The translations under genes were made by a program, and so were the position numbers. Of a stretch of DNA of 64,000 nt, positions 33,595 through 44,460 are shown one piece after another. Under the pieces are notes generated by a model. The model ran no database searches, was not told the origin of the DNA, and worked only from the letters and a program-made list of their open reading frames with translations. The DNA is from Orientallactaga sibirica (taxonomy: Eukaryota > Chordata > Mammalia > Rodentia > Dipodidae): the NCBI GenBank assembly GCA_036365145.1, contig JAEOAD010000034.1, positions 16,769,501-16,833,500 of the forward strand, written 5' to 3'. Each line of letters begins with the position of its first letter. Position 1 is the stretch's first letter.

Positions 33595-33945
33595 AGTATT
33601 TTAGTCAGGTATTGCTACATGATAAATAGTCCCTCAAATCGAGTAGTTTAATAGAAAAAACATTATCTCTGGAAGGTAGGTGAGATTACAAATAATCTTC
33701 AATCAAAAATAACATCAGGACTAGTTACAAATATAATGCTGTATTTATAGAAGTGGTTTGTCTTTCCATATCATAGACCAGGAAGTTTTAAAATACTTCC
33801 ATATATTACATAAATTAGAAAAATTTAAAATATATGAATAAATATGTTCTTAAAATACATAAATATATGTAGATCCTAAAAATTCCAATGGCATAGATGT
33901 TATTATTTTATTAATTAATTCATTCTTAATCAGTGAATTTTTTAA

Positions 33946-34137
33946 TACATTTATTTATTTAACAAAGAAAGAAGGAGAGAGAGAGAATGGGGAAGCCAGG
34001 TCTTCCAGCCTCTGCAAACAAATTCCAGACACGTGCACTCCCTTGTGCATCTGGCTAATGTGGGTCCTGGGGAATCAAACCAGGGTCCTTTGGCTTTGCA
34101 CGCAAATGCCTTAACCACTAAGGCATCCCTCCAGCCC
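33946..34137 (-). mobile_element. tRNA-derived SINE (dipodoid-type), antisense
   Basis: Flanked by a near-perfect target duplication at 33928-33945 and 34138-34154 (AATCAGTG followed by A/T-rich bases). Body 'CCCTTGTGCATCTGGCTAAT', 'GGCTTTGCACGCAAATGCC', head complement 'GGCATCCCTCCAGCCC'. The minus frame at 33951-34139 is SINE translation. Confidence 0.92.
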
Positions 34138-34154
34138 AATCAGTGTATTTTTAA

Positions 34155-34260
34155 GCAATGGTTTAGTAAAAACTTTAAAGTATGCTTGGCACTGTGCTAA
34201 AAAGTAAACAATACAGATGTATCACCTTGCCTTGAGTTTTACATTGAAGAAAGAGAAAAA
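34155..34260 (-). repeat. L2 LINE remnant, antisense
   Basis: 'GTATGCTTGGCACTGTGCTA', 'AACAATACAGATGTATCACC', 'TTGAGTTTTACATTGAAG' follow the antisense L2 order 'GCCAGGCACTGTTCTAGG...ATGGAGCTTACATTCTAG'. Confidence 0.55.
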
Positions 34261-34619
34261 GGGAAATTTAGACTTATTTATTCATAATTATACAATATAT
34301 ACATTTAGTAAAATACAATATTTTGTCTGAGGGTTAGGCAATAAATGCTAAGAAAGTAGATGAGAGAAAAAAGTGGTCCCAAGAACAAATCTATTAAGTA
34401 ATTTCTTTAAATTGCATAGCTAGTAATGGTCAGAAAAAAAAAAAAAAAAAAAAGATCTATTTTAAGTATGATCCTGATATATCTACTGGTACAGTACACT
34501 ATAGCCATAACAATATGACAGAATTTCTTTAGGCCACCCCACCAGTGAGGATACTTCCAGTAGCTAGTTAAAGAAAATCCTAAAAAAAATCAGAAAATTC
34601 ATGTACTAAGAAGTCCCAA

Positions 34620-34767
34620 GCCAGGCGTGGTGGCACACACCTTTAATCCCACCACCCAGGCAGAGGTAGGAGGATCACCAGGAGTCCAAGGCCACCCTGA
34701 GACTACATAGTGAATTCCAGGTCAGCCTGAGCTAGGGTGAGAACCTACCTCAGAGAAAAAAAAAAAA
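34620..34767 (+). mobile_element. B1 SINE, sense, well preserved
   Basis: 'GCCAGGCGTGGTGGCACACAC', 'CTTTAATCCCACCACCCAGG', 'ACTACATAGTGAATTCCAGG', 'GCCTGAGCTAGGGTGAGAAC' and a poly(A) tail. Flanks AAGAAGTCCCA (34608-34618) and AAGAATTCCCA (34768-34778) are a target duplication with one mismatch. The internal Pol III A-box region is intact by eye. This is the best B1 in the window. Confidence 0.97.
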
Positions 34768-34898
34768 AAGAATTCCCAGATGTCTGGATCTAGAAGGCCA
34801 GATCCAGCTTTCAGTGGCAAGAAAGCAAGTATACTTTTCATTTTTCATTTGGATATTATAATCTAGAGAACAAGGAAGTGGAAGTGAACATATGCATG

Positions 34899-35252
34899 AG
34901 TTAGTTACTTTACTAATTTCTGTGATTTCATACCTGATAAGAAGCAGCTTAAGGAAGGGATGTGTTTATGTCAGCTTAGAGTTTGAGGCAATGTGAATAC
35001 AACATGGTGGAAAGGTGTGTCAGCAGGAGCAGGTTGCTGGCATCAACAGTTAGGAAGCAGAGAAATTAATGTCTTTGCTCAGCTCATTTTCTCCTTTTTA
35101 TTCAGTCCAGGGCCCCAGCCTGTGGAAAGTTGCCTGTCACAGTTAGGGTGGATCCTCCCACCTCAATTAACCTGATCTAGACATTCCCAGAGATTTGTTT
35201 CCATGGTAATTCTAAATTTGGTCAAATTGACAAACAGAAATTAACTATTATG
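34899..35252 (-). mobile_element. MaLR-type LTR (MT/ORR1-like), minus orientation
   Basis: Complement of the LTR order: 'AGTTAGTTACTTTACTAATT', 'GCAGCTTAAGGAAGGGATG', 'GCAGGAGCAGGTTGCTGGCA', 'TTTTCTCCTTTTTATTCAGTC', 'CACCTCAATTAACCTGATC', 'TTTCCATGGTAATTCTAAAT', 'GTCAAATTGACAAACAG'. This is the window's clearest match to the mouse MT/ORR1-like consensus I remember. No partner LTR is seen. The open frame at 34993-35175 is non-coding LTR. Confidence 0.85.
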
Positions 35253-35700
35253 ATAGCTATTCTGGAATCTTTTTGGCAGTGTAAACTTTACCCAGAAAAC
35301 CTGAGTAGACCACTTCCCACTGGCCAAAGCTTAATCACATGACCCTAGCTAGAACACATTTCAGCAAGGAAATGAGTATCTGATAATACTGTGGTTTTAT
35401 ACTTAGGCTTTTGGATAGAATTAACCTTACATGATAAGCAGAAGAAAAATAAGTATTTGAACAACAATCTGCTCTAGAGAAAAGTTAAGATGAGGCAGAC
35501 AACAACATTCACCATTAAAATGCTAATTAAGGCCTAATGATCAATAGTGAACAAACTGAAGGAGTTTCATAAGTTGTTGTCAATCTAAATTAAAACAAGA
35601 TACAAAAATAGTAGAAGATTCAGGGAATACAGACAAAAGGACAAGAGATATGAGTAGGAGAAATAGTGGCATTTTTTGATCCTAATGAAAAGGGAAGTAG
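35253..35700. other. Anonymous DNA
   Basis: No recognisable gene or repeat between the LTR and the downstream MIR. Confidence 0.4.
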
Positions 35701-35704
35701 TGCA

Positions 35705-35880
35705 TAACACTGAATTAGAAGTTGGGAATTCTTTTCCTCGTCATTGCCCAAGCAGTGGATAGCTGTGTGACTTGGGGCTAATCACTTAACCTCTCTGTGA
35801 CTTAGTTTAATGAACAGCAATTCCAGCCTAATATTGCTCCTAAGTGTGAACACCAGAGAATTTAATAAGATGACTTTATT
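35705..35880 (+). repeat. MIR SINE remnant, sense, core clear
   Basis: 'GATAGCTGTGTGACTTGGGG', 'CTAATCACTTAACCTCTCTG' and 'TGACTTAGTTTAATGAAC' match the MIR core closely ('AGCTGTGTGACCTTGGGCAAGTCACTTAACCTCTCTG'). Confidence 0.85.
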
Positions 35881-36069
35881 CAGCGAAATAAAAAGCAATA
35901 TGTGTGCATTCCAGTTAAAATTGGAGATGTTTTCCACTCACAGATATGCAGAGAATTTTTACAAAGAAAAGACAAGTCACTCAAGCAGATGATTCAGTGT
36001 GAAAACACACACAGATATATGCACTAGCATCCATGCCACTACAACCACAGCTAATTTCAAAAATATTAT

Positions 36070-36180
36070 TATTTATTGGTTTTTGAGCCATTATCATTTT
36101 CCAGGCATTGAATAAGTAATTTGTGAGCATTGTCTCATTTAATTTCACAACCCACGAGTTAGGTATTACTACAGAATAGT
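36070..36180 (-). repeat. MIR SINE remnant, antisense
   Basis: 'ATTTTCCAGGCATTGAATAA', 'GTCTCATTTAATTTCACAAC' and 'CACGAGTTAGGTATTACTAC' match the antisense MIR order. Confidence 0.75.
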
Positions 36181-37139
36181 TTTTCTGACTGAATTATCTG
36201 GATAGAATTCTCAAATTTCCCCTTCACTGAAACTGCACATGCTTGCTGTCTACTGTTCTGTGCATGCCCCTTCAGCGAGTGATAAAACCCCAATCTGATT
36301 CTGGTCATCTTACTGGGGTGCTTCAGTGGTCTCCGTGCACCAATGAACAATTCTATTGTGCTTGATGTTGACCAGATCAAAATCCCTCAGGAAAGTTGGG
36401 ACCTGCTGGTTTCTATGTGCCAAGATGATCCCCTTGCCTTTGCCCTCCCACTTCCAAGAGCAGCTCTCAGGGCCCATCAATCAATCACTTGAAGCCGGCT
36501 CCTCTGCTTTTCCTCAACAACAACAAAAATGAAACAGAATAAAATCTTTGAGGAATCTTAAAGAAAAATCACAAGCTAGTATTTCACAACACATTCCTCT
36601 TCAAAGTATCTTCCTTGGAGAAGGTGCACATCTCATGTGGGACAGAAAACCCAGGGTAGAATGTGATTCAGAGAAATGCATGATTTGGCAGGTGTCCCAA
36701 GAAGAAGCTGGCAGAGGCCATGCGCCATCATCCTGGAGTCAGGTGAGGGCAGGTGGTGACATAAGTATTGTTCTGCCAACACCATTCTGGGTGTTCATGG
36801 GGGAAATATTTCATAGCCCTCAGTGTCATTTTTGTCTTTGGTTAAAAAAAAAAGAAAGAAAGAAAGAAAGAAAGAAAGAAATGTAAAGAGAAAAGCAAAC
36901 TGAAGTGGCAAAGTGTTTGGTATCACTGCCTGCTGCAGACATCAACAACCAACACTGGGCTTTTCTCCCAGGGAGCGAGCAGTGGGTCCCCATGCTCTAA
37001 GCACAGTCTCTAGGAAGCTTTGAATGATGAGAATGTGCACATTATTTCAAGTGTAAGGCTCATTTGTGGAGAAAAGTATCTATAACATCCATTTTGGATC
37101 TAATATTTTAGCAATATCTTATCCCTGGGGAAAGAATCA
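36181..37139. other. Anonymous, relatively GC-richer DNA
   Basis: A repeat-free stretch with more complex sequence than its surroundings, apart from (GAAA)n at 36844-36881. Open frames at 36159-36380 (minus) and 36548-36886 (plus) lack recognisable domains. The latter ends in the (GAAA)n array. Conservation is unknown. Confidence 0.4.
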
Positions 37140-37310
37140 TGAAGTGAGGATCAGAAGACATTGTTTAACGTTGGGTTCTGACATTTATTACTTCTGTGAC
37201 CTTAAGCAAGTCAATCCATATCTTTGATCTGCTATATTTTTTTTCAATCTGAAAAATGGGAATAAAATATAAATGCCCTAATGTCAACCTGAAGGTCAAA
37301 AGTATATTTA
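37140..37310 (+). repeat. MIR SINE remnant, sense
   Basis: 'GTTGGGTTCTGACATTTATT', 'CTTCTGTGACCTTAAGCAAG', 'TCAATCCATATCTTTGATC', 'TGAAAAATGGGAATAAAAT' follow the MIR order from head to core. Confidence 0.85.
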
Positions 37311-37426
37311 AAAATGTAACCCCAAACACATAGAACATCCTGGCTTCTAGTAGATTTTCTGTTACCCAATTACCTACATATCTGTGAGAAAAAGGCATAG
37401 GAGAAGGATCTCTCAAGAATATTGGA

Positions 37427-38082
37427 AATCTGATATGGTTCTGACTTGTTTCCCCATTCCAGGTAAGGGTTCCATTCCACTGAGCAACTCAAAATTAACA
37501 ATGGTTATCCTATTTAACCAGTTGGAGTGTTCTCTGTTGGAGAATCTGCTTCTCTTTTCAGACAGGAGCTGGACCTTAGGAGATAAATGACCCAGTGCAC
37601 TCCACCCCAGCCCCAACTGAAACCACAGAGGAACTGGGGGAATGAGCAAGAGTGTTGCTTTCTTAGTGAATCTGATAGCAGCACAAGGGTGAAGGAGATA
37701 GACACTGAGGACACTCAACACCTGTAAAAACAGAGATCCAGAGGCTCCTCACTGAAGTGCCCATCACTGAAGTAGACTTAAAATGCTCCTAGCATGGCTC
37801 AGGGAATTTTGCGGAAGAGGGGTGGAAAGATTGTTAGAGCCACAAATTAGGACATTTTGTACAGACATAGCCTCCCCACCTCATAATGAATGACCTATAA
37901 TCCCCATTTGGTTGACTTGCAGCCCCAAGGACGAAGGACTCCTCAGAAAAGGGGCAGGGAGGAGGGAAAGGATGGTACCAACATGTGTGGTTTACATACT
38001 AAATATGTCCATATATGATAAAAATAAAACCATACTTGCATACATACATGCATACATACATACATACATACAAATATAAAGA
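37427..38082 (+). mobile_element. L1 3' UTR insertion with a short inverted 5' segment
   Basis: 37491-38000 matches, in sense, the complement of the minus-strand L1 3' UTR at 62717-63210: 'AACAATGGTTATCC', 'GGAGAATCTGCTTCTC', 'GGTGAAGGAGATAGACAC', 'GGTGGAAAGATTGTTAGAGCC', 'GATGGTACCAACATG', AATAAAA. The preceding 37430-37487 ('GGTTCTGACTTGTTTCCCCA', 'GGTTCCATTCCACTGAGCA') belongs to the same UTR but in the opposite orientation. The tail is (CATA)n at 38036-38073. The target copy AAGAATATTGG precedes it at 37415-37425. Confidence 0.82.
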
Positions 38083-38084
38083 GA

Positions 38085-38282
38085 GGGCTGGAAAGCTGTC
38101 TTAGCTGTTGCACTTGTTTGTGAAGCACAAGGACCCAGGTTCGATTCCCAGTACCCATGTAATCCAGATGCACATGGTGGCACATGCATCTGGAGTTTCT
38201 TTGCAGTGTATAGAGGCCCTGGTATGTCCATTCTCTCCCTCCTTCTCTCTTTCTCTCTCTCTCTCATAAATAAAAAAAAAAA
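38085..38282 (+). mobile_element. tRNA-derived SINE, sense, at the L1 tail
   Basis: Head 'GGGCTGGAAAGCTGTCTTAG', canonical B box 'GGTTCGATTCCCAG', body 'CCAGATGCACATGGTGGCAC', CT tract and poly(A). It lies directly after the (CATA)n tail of the L1 and before a second copy of AAGAATATTGG (38283-38293). Confidence 0.93.
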
Positions 38283-38293
38283 AAGAATATTGG

Positions 38294-38528
38294 CAGCTAT
38301 GGGCTGAAGAGATGGCTTAGAAGTTAAAGACACTTACTTGCAAAGCCTGCTGGCTCAGGTTCAATTCCCCAGTACCCACGTAAAGCCAGACACACAAAGT
38401 GGTGAGAACATGCATCTGGAGATCCTTTGCAGTGCAGAGGCCCTGGTGTGCCCATAGCCTCTCTCTCTCTCTCTCTCTCTCTCACAAACACACACTCACA
38501 CACACAAGTAAATGAATAAATATAAAAG
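38294..38528 (+). mobile_element. tRNA-derived SINE, sense, second of a tandem pair
   Basis: Head 'GGGCTGAAGAGATGGCTTAG' at 38301, B box 'AGGTTCAATTCCCC', (CT)n and (CA)n region, AAAT tail. Flanked by AAGAATATTGG at 38283-38293 and 38529-38539. Confidence 0.93.
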
Positions 38529-38539
38529 AAGAATATTGG

Positions 38540-39709
38540 AAGGTAAAGGCAAAGGGGAGGAGGAAGGGAGTTATTCCTTCTAGGAGATTTTAGCTTTCTT
38601 TTTCTCTACTACTGCTGCTATGGTCCTGGAGTTAAATTCATTGACCCACACTCATCCCACATACTCACTCTAATGACAAAGAATATCCTTTATCTTCTGA
38701 TTTAAGTATCTGGTCCTCAAGTTACCTTCTTAATAAGGGCATCATGTGAAGACCCATTAGTAGCTGTCAAATATGTCTCTCTTCTCCCCCGCTCCTACTC
38801 TGACATTCTGTTATTCCTCCACTATCAATGGGTACACCTAGCATCTATAATTATATGTGATTATATGTGATTGGGGGAAGTGTAGTTTGAGTCAAAGGGC
38901 TTTTCTAGGAGCTTTGTCTCATCTATAACAACATCCCTATCCTGAGAATTGAGGGCTTCTATCCATTTCCCCAAAGTTTATATCATAATTCTATGGAGAG
39001 ACAGCTACATGCAGCATAATCATCAATGTGTGCACCTGTGGGGATGGCTGGTGTTAGAACATCAGATTAACCCCCCCAGGCTCCCTGATCAGTTGTTCAT
39101 CGATTTGTTGGTGACAGTTCTATATGCTCCCTAGAATTCCACAACAAATGTGAAGTATGCTATTTACAAAGGCATTGAGATTGGATTGTCTTTAGCCCAC
39201 ACACCTCCCTGAATATGTGGGACTTGTTAAATCTCAAGCTAAACAGGACCATCTCTTTGCTACTATCATGTGTGTTTACTCATCTTAGACAGTCTATATG
39301 ATATATGGTTGGGGTGCTTTTTATAAGGAGTAATATTAATTATGCATGCACAAATTTTATTCTTTTGTTCTTATGCTAGAATTTCTTTATGTATTTGCTA
39401 TCTATATGCAGTCATCTAAAGCAAGAATGGGCTATGTCCAGGAGTGAGTATTCTGAAGAGGATTAGATCACTGTCCAGATCTGACGAGTTTCTAGATAGG
39501 TATAAAGCACTTCAATTAATACTTTAAAATACTTCCAGTTATTTACCTTGGACACATCAATTTTGGTATAATCATTAACACTGTAATTACTATATTCATC
39601 AAAATGTATTCTAAGAAAGGCATATATTACATAATGTATATGCATAGTCAAGGTGGCCATGAAGCTGAGTGCAAGTCAGGGTCTGGAGAGACAACTTATC
39701 TTGCAACAT
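38540..39709. other. Anonymous DNA
   Basis: No gene, RNA or confident repeat. The frames at 38949-39134 and 39463-39660 lack domains. Confidence 0.4.
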
Positions 39710-39721
39710 AAAAGAGACAAA

Positions 39722-39944
39722 CTGGCTGGAGAGATGGCTTAGCCATTAAGGTGCCTAAGGACCCACATTCTACTATCCAATTCCCACATAAGCCAGATGT
39801 ACAAAGCTGAAGCAAGCACAAGTTCAGACATGCCCATTAGGTGGCGTAAGCATCTGGTGTTCAATTGCAGTAGCTGAGGCCCTGGTGCACCAATTCTCTC
39901 TCTATATATAAAATAATAATAATAAAAAATAATAATAATAAAAC
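39722..39944 (+). mobile_element. tRNA-derived SINE (dipodoid-type), sense
   Basis: Perfect 12-bp target duplication AAAAGAGACAAA at 39710-39721 and 39945-39956. The head 'CTGGCTGGAGAGATGGCTTAG' is sharp. The tail is (AAT)n rather than (AAAT)n. The body carries an additional stretch (about 39805-39850) compared with neighbours. Confidence 0.93.
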
Positions 39945-40237
39945 AAAAGAGACAAAATTAGAGATTCCTGAATAAGTGTGGAAAGAATGGGGTCTAGAAA
40001 GGATATGTAAAAGATAGGACATTGGGATATTTCCAAGAAGATATCAAGCCTGGAAACCTTGTAGCATAAAGAAAATGTAAAGATAAATCCTCAAGCAACA
40101 TAGGGAGTTTATCATCATTAAATTTTAATACTGTGATGAGTGGTTTAAATTATTGTGAAGTAAAAATTTTCAGCTTCAACTTTTTTTCAGTAAAATATTC
40201 CTTCCTGGGGGTTGGGGAATGCTCAGCATTTAAAGAT

Positions 40238-40445
40238 GCTGGATGAAGAGACATGGTTCACCAGTTAAGGCACTTGACTGCAAAGCCTAACCACCCTGGT
40301 TCAGTTCCCAAGTACCCATGTAAGGCAAGGTGCACAAAGTGGAGCATGCATCTGGAGTTTGTTTGCAGAGGCTGGAGGCCCTGGCATGTCCATTACTTTA
40401 TTCTGTCTCTCCTTTCTGTCTAATAAATGAATAAATAAATATTTT
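40238..40445 (+). mobile_element. tRNA-derived SINE, sense
   Basis: 'GCTGGATGAAGAGACATGGT' head, 'CTGCAAAGCCTAACCACCC', B box 'GGTTCAGTTCCC', body 'GGTGCACAAAGTGGAGCATG', AAAT tail. It is immediately followed by another copy. Confidence 0.88.
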
Positions 40446-40456
40446 TAAAATATTCT

Positions 40457-40662
40457 GGAGGCTGGAGAGATTGCTTAGTGGTTAAGACGATTGGCTACAA
40501 AGCCCAAGGATCCTGATTCAATTCTCTAGCCAAATGTACAAGGTGATGCAAGCACCTGGGGTTCTTTTACAGTGGTTAGAGGCCCCCACCAAACCTATTT
40601 TCTCTCTCTACATCTGACTCTCTCTTTCTTTCTCAAATAAATGAATAAATAAATAAAATATT
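40457..40662 (+). mobile_element. tRNA-derived SINE, sense, adjacent to previous copy
   Basis: 'GGAGGCTGGAGAGATTGCTTAG' begins right after the AAATATTCT-containing junction of the upstream copy. It has a shortened B-box region 'ATTCAATTCTCTAGCC' and an AAAT tail ending in AAAATATTAAAAC. TAAAATATT-like sequence recurs at 40192-40201, 40446-40454 and 40656-40663, consistent with sequential insertion into the same target. Confidence 0.85.
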
Positions 40663-41251
40663 AAAACTTGTCAACTCAGGCTCACTTCCCCTGTCACTTA
40701 CTTATACTTGAGTGGGCATTTGTTTGCAACAGCAAGGGACTCTGCCATGCCCCCATGAATACATAAATATATTTTAAATATGAAAAATCTAATATTCCAT
40801 TCTTAGACATTAATCTGTGTAAGTGGTGTATGCCTGTGTGTGTGAATATTTATGTATGTAAAAGAAGTATATAGATGGAGTGTAGTGAGCAAGAAAGAAG
40901 TATGGTTGTGACAGTGTGGAAGTCACCAGGTAGATGACATCATGAATGTGATGTTGAGATACTTGTAAATTGGTAAGACATAGATTAAAATTATAAATTT
41001 CAGAAACTTGCAAAAAATCATGAGACTTTTATACTTCCAGGGGCCCATAAAATTTTAGGACCAGAATCAGTTTCATAAGGATCTCTAGGGTCAAGAAGTT
41101 TCATGGTACATCTAGATTTGAAACTTTCCATATTACAAAACCATAATATTTTCTTCCAATTCCATTTAAGAGATACAATTTCTTCTCTGGTCTTTTAAAT
41201 AACTTTGTTTGCATACCTTGTGATGGATTTTGTTACTGAAAACTTGGTATT
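40663..41251. other. Anonymous DNA
   Basis: No recognisable gene or repeat. The minus frame at 40810-41013 has no domain. Confidence 0.4.
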
Positions 41252-41626
41252 TGTAGTTACCTTCTTGTTGCTGGGATAAAGCATCCAACCAAAAGTAGCT
41301 GATGAGAGGAGGGGTATATTTTATCTATTTATGTATTTTACTTTTTATTTTGGTTTACAGTATTGAGGGACAGTTTTATGATGGCAGGGAAAAGCATGAA
41401 TGTCATGAGCAGAGTCTAGACATAACTTCTTCCACGGGAGAGACAAAACAGCAGTAAGAGAGTGTGCCTAGTTTCTACCAAGGGGGAGCTGGCTATAACA
41501 TAGCTAAGACTTCCTCCAACAACACAGTTTCTGTAACAAGGATCTACCTCCCAAATTGCCATCATCTGGAGACCTAATATTCAGAACATATGAGCTTATG
41601 GGTGGCATCTGAGTCAAACCATCACA
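41252..41626 (-). mobile_element. MaLR-type LTR, minus orientation
   Basis: Bounded by TGTAGTTACC on the left and CCATCACA on the right, the complement of a TGTGATGG...GGTAACTACA LTR. It contains 'CTTCTTGTTGCTGGGATAAA', 'GATGGCAGGGAAAAGCATGA', 'TACCTCCCAAATTGCCATCA' and 'AGACCTAATATTCAGAACAT'. An AT-rich expansion lies at 41320-41355. No clear 5-bp duplication is visible. Confidence 0.75.
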
Positions 41627-42271
41627 GCTATGTTGTTCCCAACCTACTCCACAATACTATTTCTAGTTTTTAAAAATATTTCTTCAGAACTTTCTTTTAT
41701 ATTTTCATATATATATATATATTTTCATATATATTTTTTCATATATTTTCATACCACATCTCTCTTACTTATAAAGAGATGGTGACCACTGCATTACTCT
41801 GGACAAGGAAAACAAATTTCTATTAGAGAGAGGTAGAAAGTCCGAGAACATGTGCAGAAGTCACTGGTGTCTTCAAGAAAAGTAATGAGCCAAATGATAT
41901 GAACATCAAAAAGGAGCTAAAAATTTTGGAGCCAGACCCTCCATTAACACTCTCTATACCTCAAAAGTGGCACCTTCCCTTCTTTTCCCTGTGTCTGTCC
42001 TTATCCTGTTATATCTGATAGTACTCCATATTGCATATCCAAGTCATAGTCCCCAGTCATAATAAATCCTGGGTGTCATTGCATTGGGGAAAACATGTCA
42101 ATGTGGAAGTCCAAGTTGAAAAACATCAAACATTGTTTCTCAGTGGCTCTAGTGACCTATATGGTTAGGTTGGGAAGAACTAATAATGAAATGTACACGA
42201 GTTTTGTTTGGATGTCATTTTAAATGATGAAATTAGAAGCAAACTTCTGGAAAAAAATACTCTTTTGATCC

Positions 42272-42647
42272 TGTGGTAGTTTGACTGTATGCCCCTCATA
42301 TACTCGGGTGTTTTATTAAGCGTGTAACTTGAGTTGTCCGGCTGGCAGAGGTGTCACTGAGGAAGGATACTGGGCTCTAGCCCAAAGGTGTGTTTAAGGG
42401 CTGATATGATTCCAACTCAAAGGTGTGGAGAGCAGTATGAGCTCTGCCAAAGACCTTGTTTTCTGCTTTTTTGTGTTTGCTTGTTGCTGCTGAGTTTTCT
42501 CTCTGCTTGGAAATGTAAAATGGAGCCAGCTTCATCCACCATTGATGGAACTTCCACTGGATTTGTAAGTTTGAAATAAATCCCATTCTTCCCCTAAACT
42601 GTTTCTAGTTGGATGTTCATCCCAGAAACCCATAACTGACTATACCA
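42272..42647 (+). mobile_element. Solo LTR, MaLR-type, sense
   Basis: Starts TGTGGTAGTTTGACTG. Contains 'GGCTGGCAGAGGTGTCACTG', 'GAGCCAGCTTCATCCACC', 'TTGTAAGTTTGAAATAAATCC' (polyadenylation signal) and 'GGATGTTCATCCCAG', and ends GACTATACCA. It aligns in order with the LTR at 29009-29397. Flanks do not show an obvious target duplication. Open frames on both strands at 42377-42586 are non-coding. Confidence 0.8.
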
Positions 42648-42659
42648 GTTTCTAAAAAT

Positions 42660-43985
42660 GTTTCTTTGTCAAAAAAAAAAAAAAAAGATCAACTGTTTAA
42701 CTGTTATTGTTATATCAGCCTCTGTCCCCCTCCCAAGCCTTAGGGAGCTTCTCCACCATTCTCTGGGCTCCATACAAATTTTATCATTTTCATTCTCAGG
42801 GTTGTTTATGGAAACTCTCTGTCCCTCTTTATTCTAATTTGGTCATGGGAAGATGTTCAAATTGATTGTTCAAAATCAATTTAAGGGACCATTAGTCATC
42901 CAGAGGCTAATTGCTGTTATTATCTTATTATTCATCATAATCTCAACAACACAAGAATAATGCAAAACTGAAAAGGTAAATCCAATTTGCTATGCAGTCA
43001 CCAGAAAAGATCATAGTGATTACTGAGCAGAGCCCTTGAAAGGGAGTTTCAAGTCTGTTTGCTCTATTCCATTTTGTAACTATTACTAAGCCTGTCTCAA
43101 TGTAACAAGGCCTAAATTTGCCATTGAAGTGGGAGTAGTATTTGCTTGATAATGTGATGACAAAAAAGGATACCAGAAGAGGAATGTGGATCTTGAAAAG
43201 ACGAATCTTTTTATCTATAAGGTATGACGTTTCTCCTTACAATTACAAAGAAGACAAAACTCACATACATGAAAGAAATCACTCATTATTCTGCTAAATA
43301 GAATAAGGTAGAGTTGCCTCACCCCCAGAAGTCTAGATGATTTCAGCTAGGTCTTTAAAGACATCTACCACTTCATTTGAGCTAAAAAGAAAACTGAAAA
43401 CATTTTACATAAATTAAATTTCATAAACAAAGGCCCAAGAAAACAATGAATGTTTTTTTCAAGAGTGGTGTAAATCCTGATGTTCTGGAAAAAACAGTTT
43501 ATGGCTTGACGAAGGTGGGATAGCTAGAATTTTTAGTTGGAGATGAAACTAGGTACAATATTGTCCTAGCTTATGATGGGCCAGGAAGACAGCTGAAATT
43601 TAATATTGAAGGCAGAAAGGAAACATGGAGATATGAAAATGGAACACTATTAATAAATTCCTCTGAAATGTATTCAGGAAGAAAACTTTGGTAGGCACTG
43701 TACAACTTGACTTACAAGAAAAGGAACCAAGAATTTTTTTTTTTTTTTTTTTTTTTTTAAAGACAGCCTCAATGAATTGAAGAACTGGGTGAAATGAAAC
43801 CACATACTGGGATGCTATGTAGTAGTGAAAATGAATTATTTTCACAAACATGTTTAAAAAAATTGAAGACAACTGTTAGAAGACTATCTTCAAACAAATA
43901 GCTCAACAATAAGAAAACAAAACAAAGCAAACAAAAAACAACAACAACAAAAAAGAACTAAGTAGTAATATGTGCAGGGTTAGTG
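42660..43985. other. Anonymous DNA with homopolymer tracts
   Basis: A-run near 42671-42686, T-run of about 23 bases at 43736-43758, and (AAC)n near 43937-43950. No repeat body is recognised next to the T-run. The K-rich minus frame at 43600-43872 crosses it. Confidence 0.4.
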
Positions 43986-44460
43986 TTGTCTAACAAGTTC
44001 CTCTGAATTCTAACATTCCCTGCTGAAGGCAGGAAGGAATAAGGAAGGAAGGAAGGAAGCTCAGAAGACTCAGGAAGTAAACCAGTCTGGGGAAAGTAGA
44101 TCTACTAGATCCTTCCCAAATGTAATTATCAACTGTAAGGTGAAGAAGTTGTAAATAACCGTGAAGGAGAGACTCTCCCAACAGTGAGCTGCCTGCAAGG
44201 TGTGCAGTGAGCTTGGGAGAAGCAGCCTCCAGTGACTCATCACCCATGTTCCAGTGGACATTTGGGCTATACAGTTCCTTTTGAGTTATTCATGTTCTGT
44301 TATTAATCCCTAACCCTGCTCTCTAAGTAACCCATTAAATGCATTGGTTCGTGCATAATTTGGACTTTGGTGTAATTGGTACTTTGGTCTTTTGCCAGTG
44401 CCTTATCTGAGGGTGAATGGATGATTGTTCACTTATCCCCAAGAAAAATTAATGAAACAG
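43986..44460 (+). mobile_element. Possible unclassified LTR
   Basis: An LTR-like shape: a GC-moderate segment, then 'GCTCTCTAAGTAACCCATTA', 'AATGCATTGGTTCGTG' and a T/G-rich end near 44400. I cannot name a family or find termini or target duplications, so this is tentative. The minus frames at 43990-44261 are probably incidental. Confidence 0.25.
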
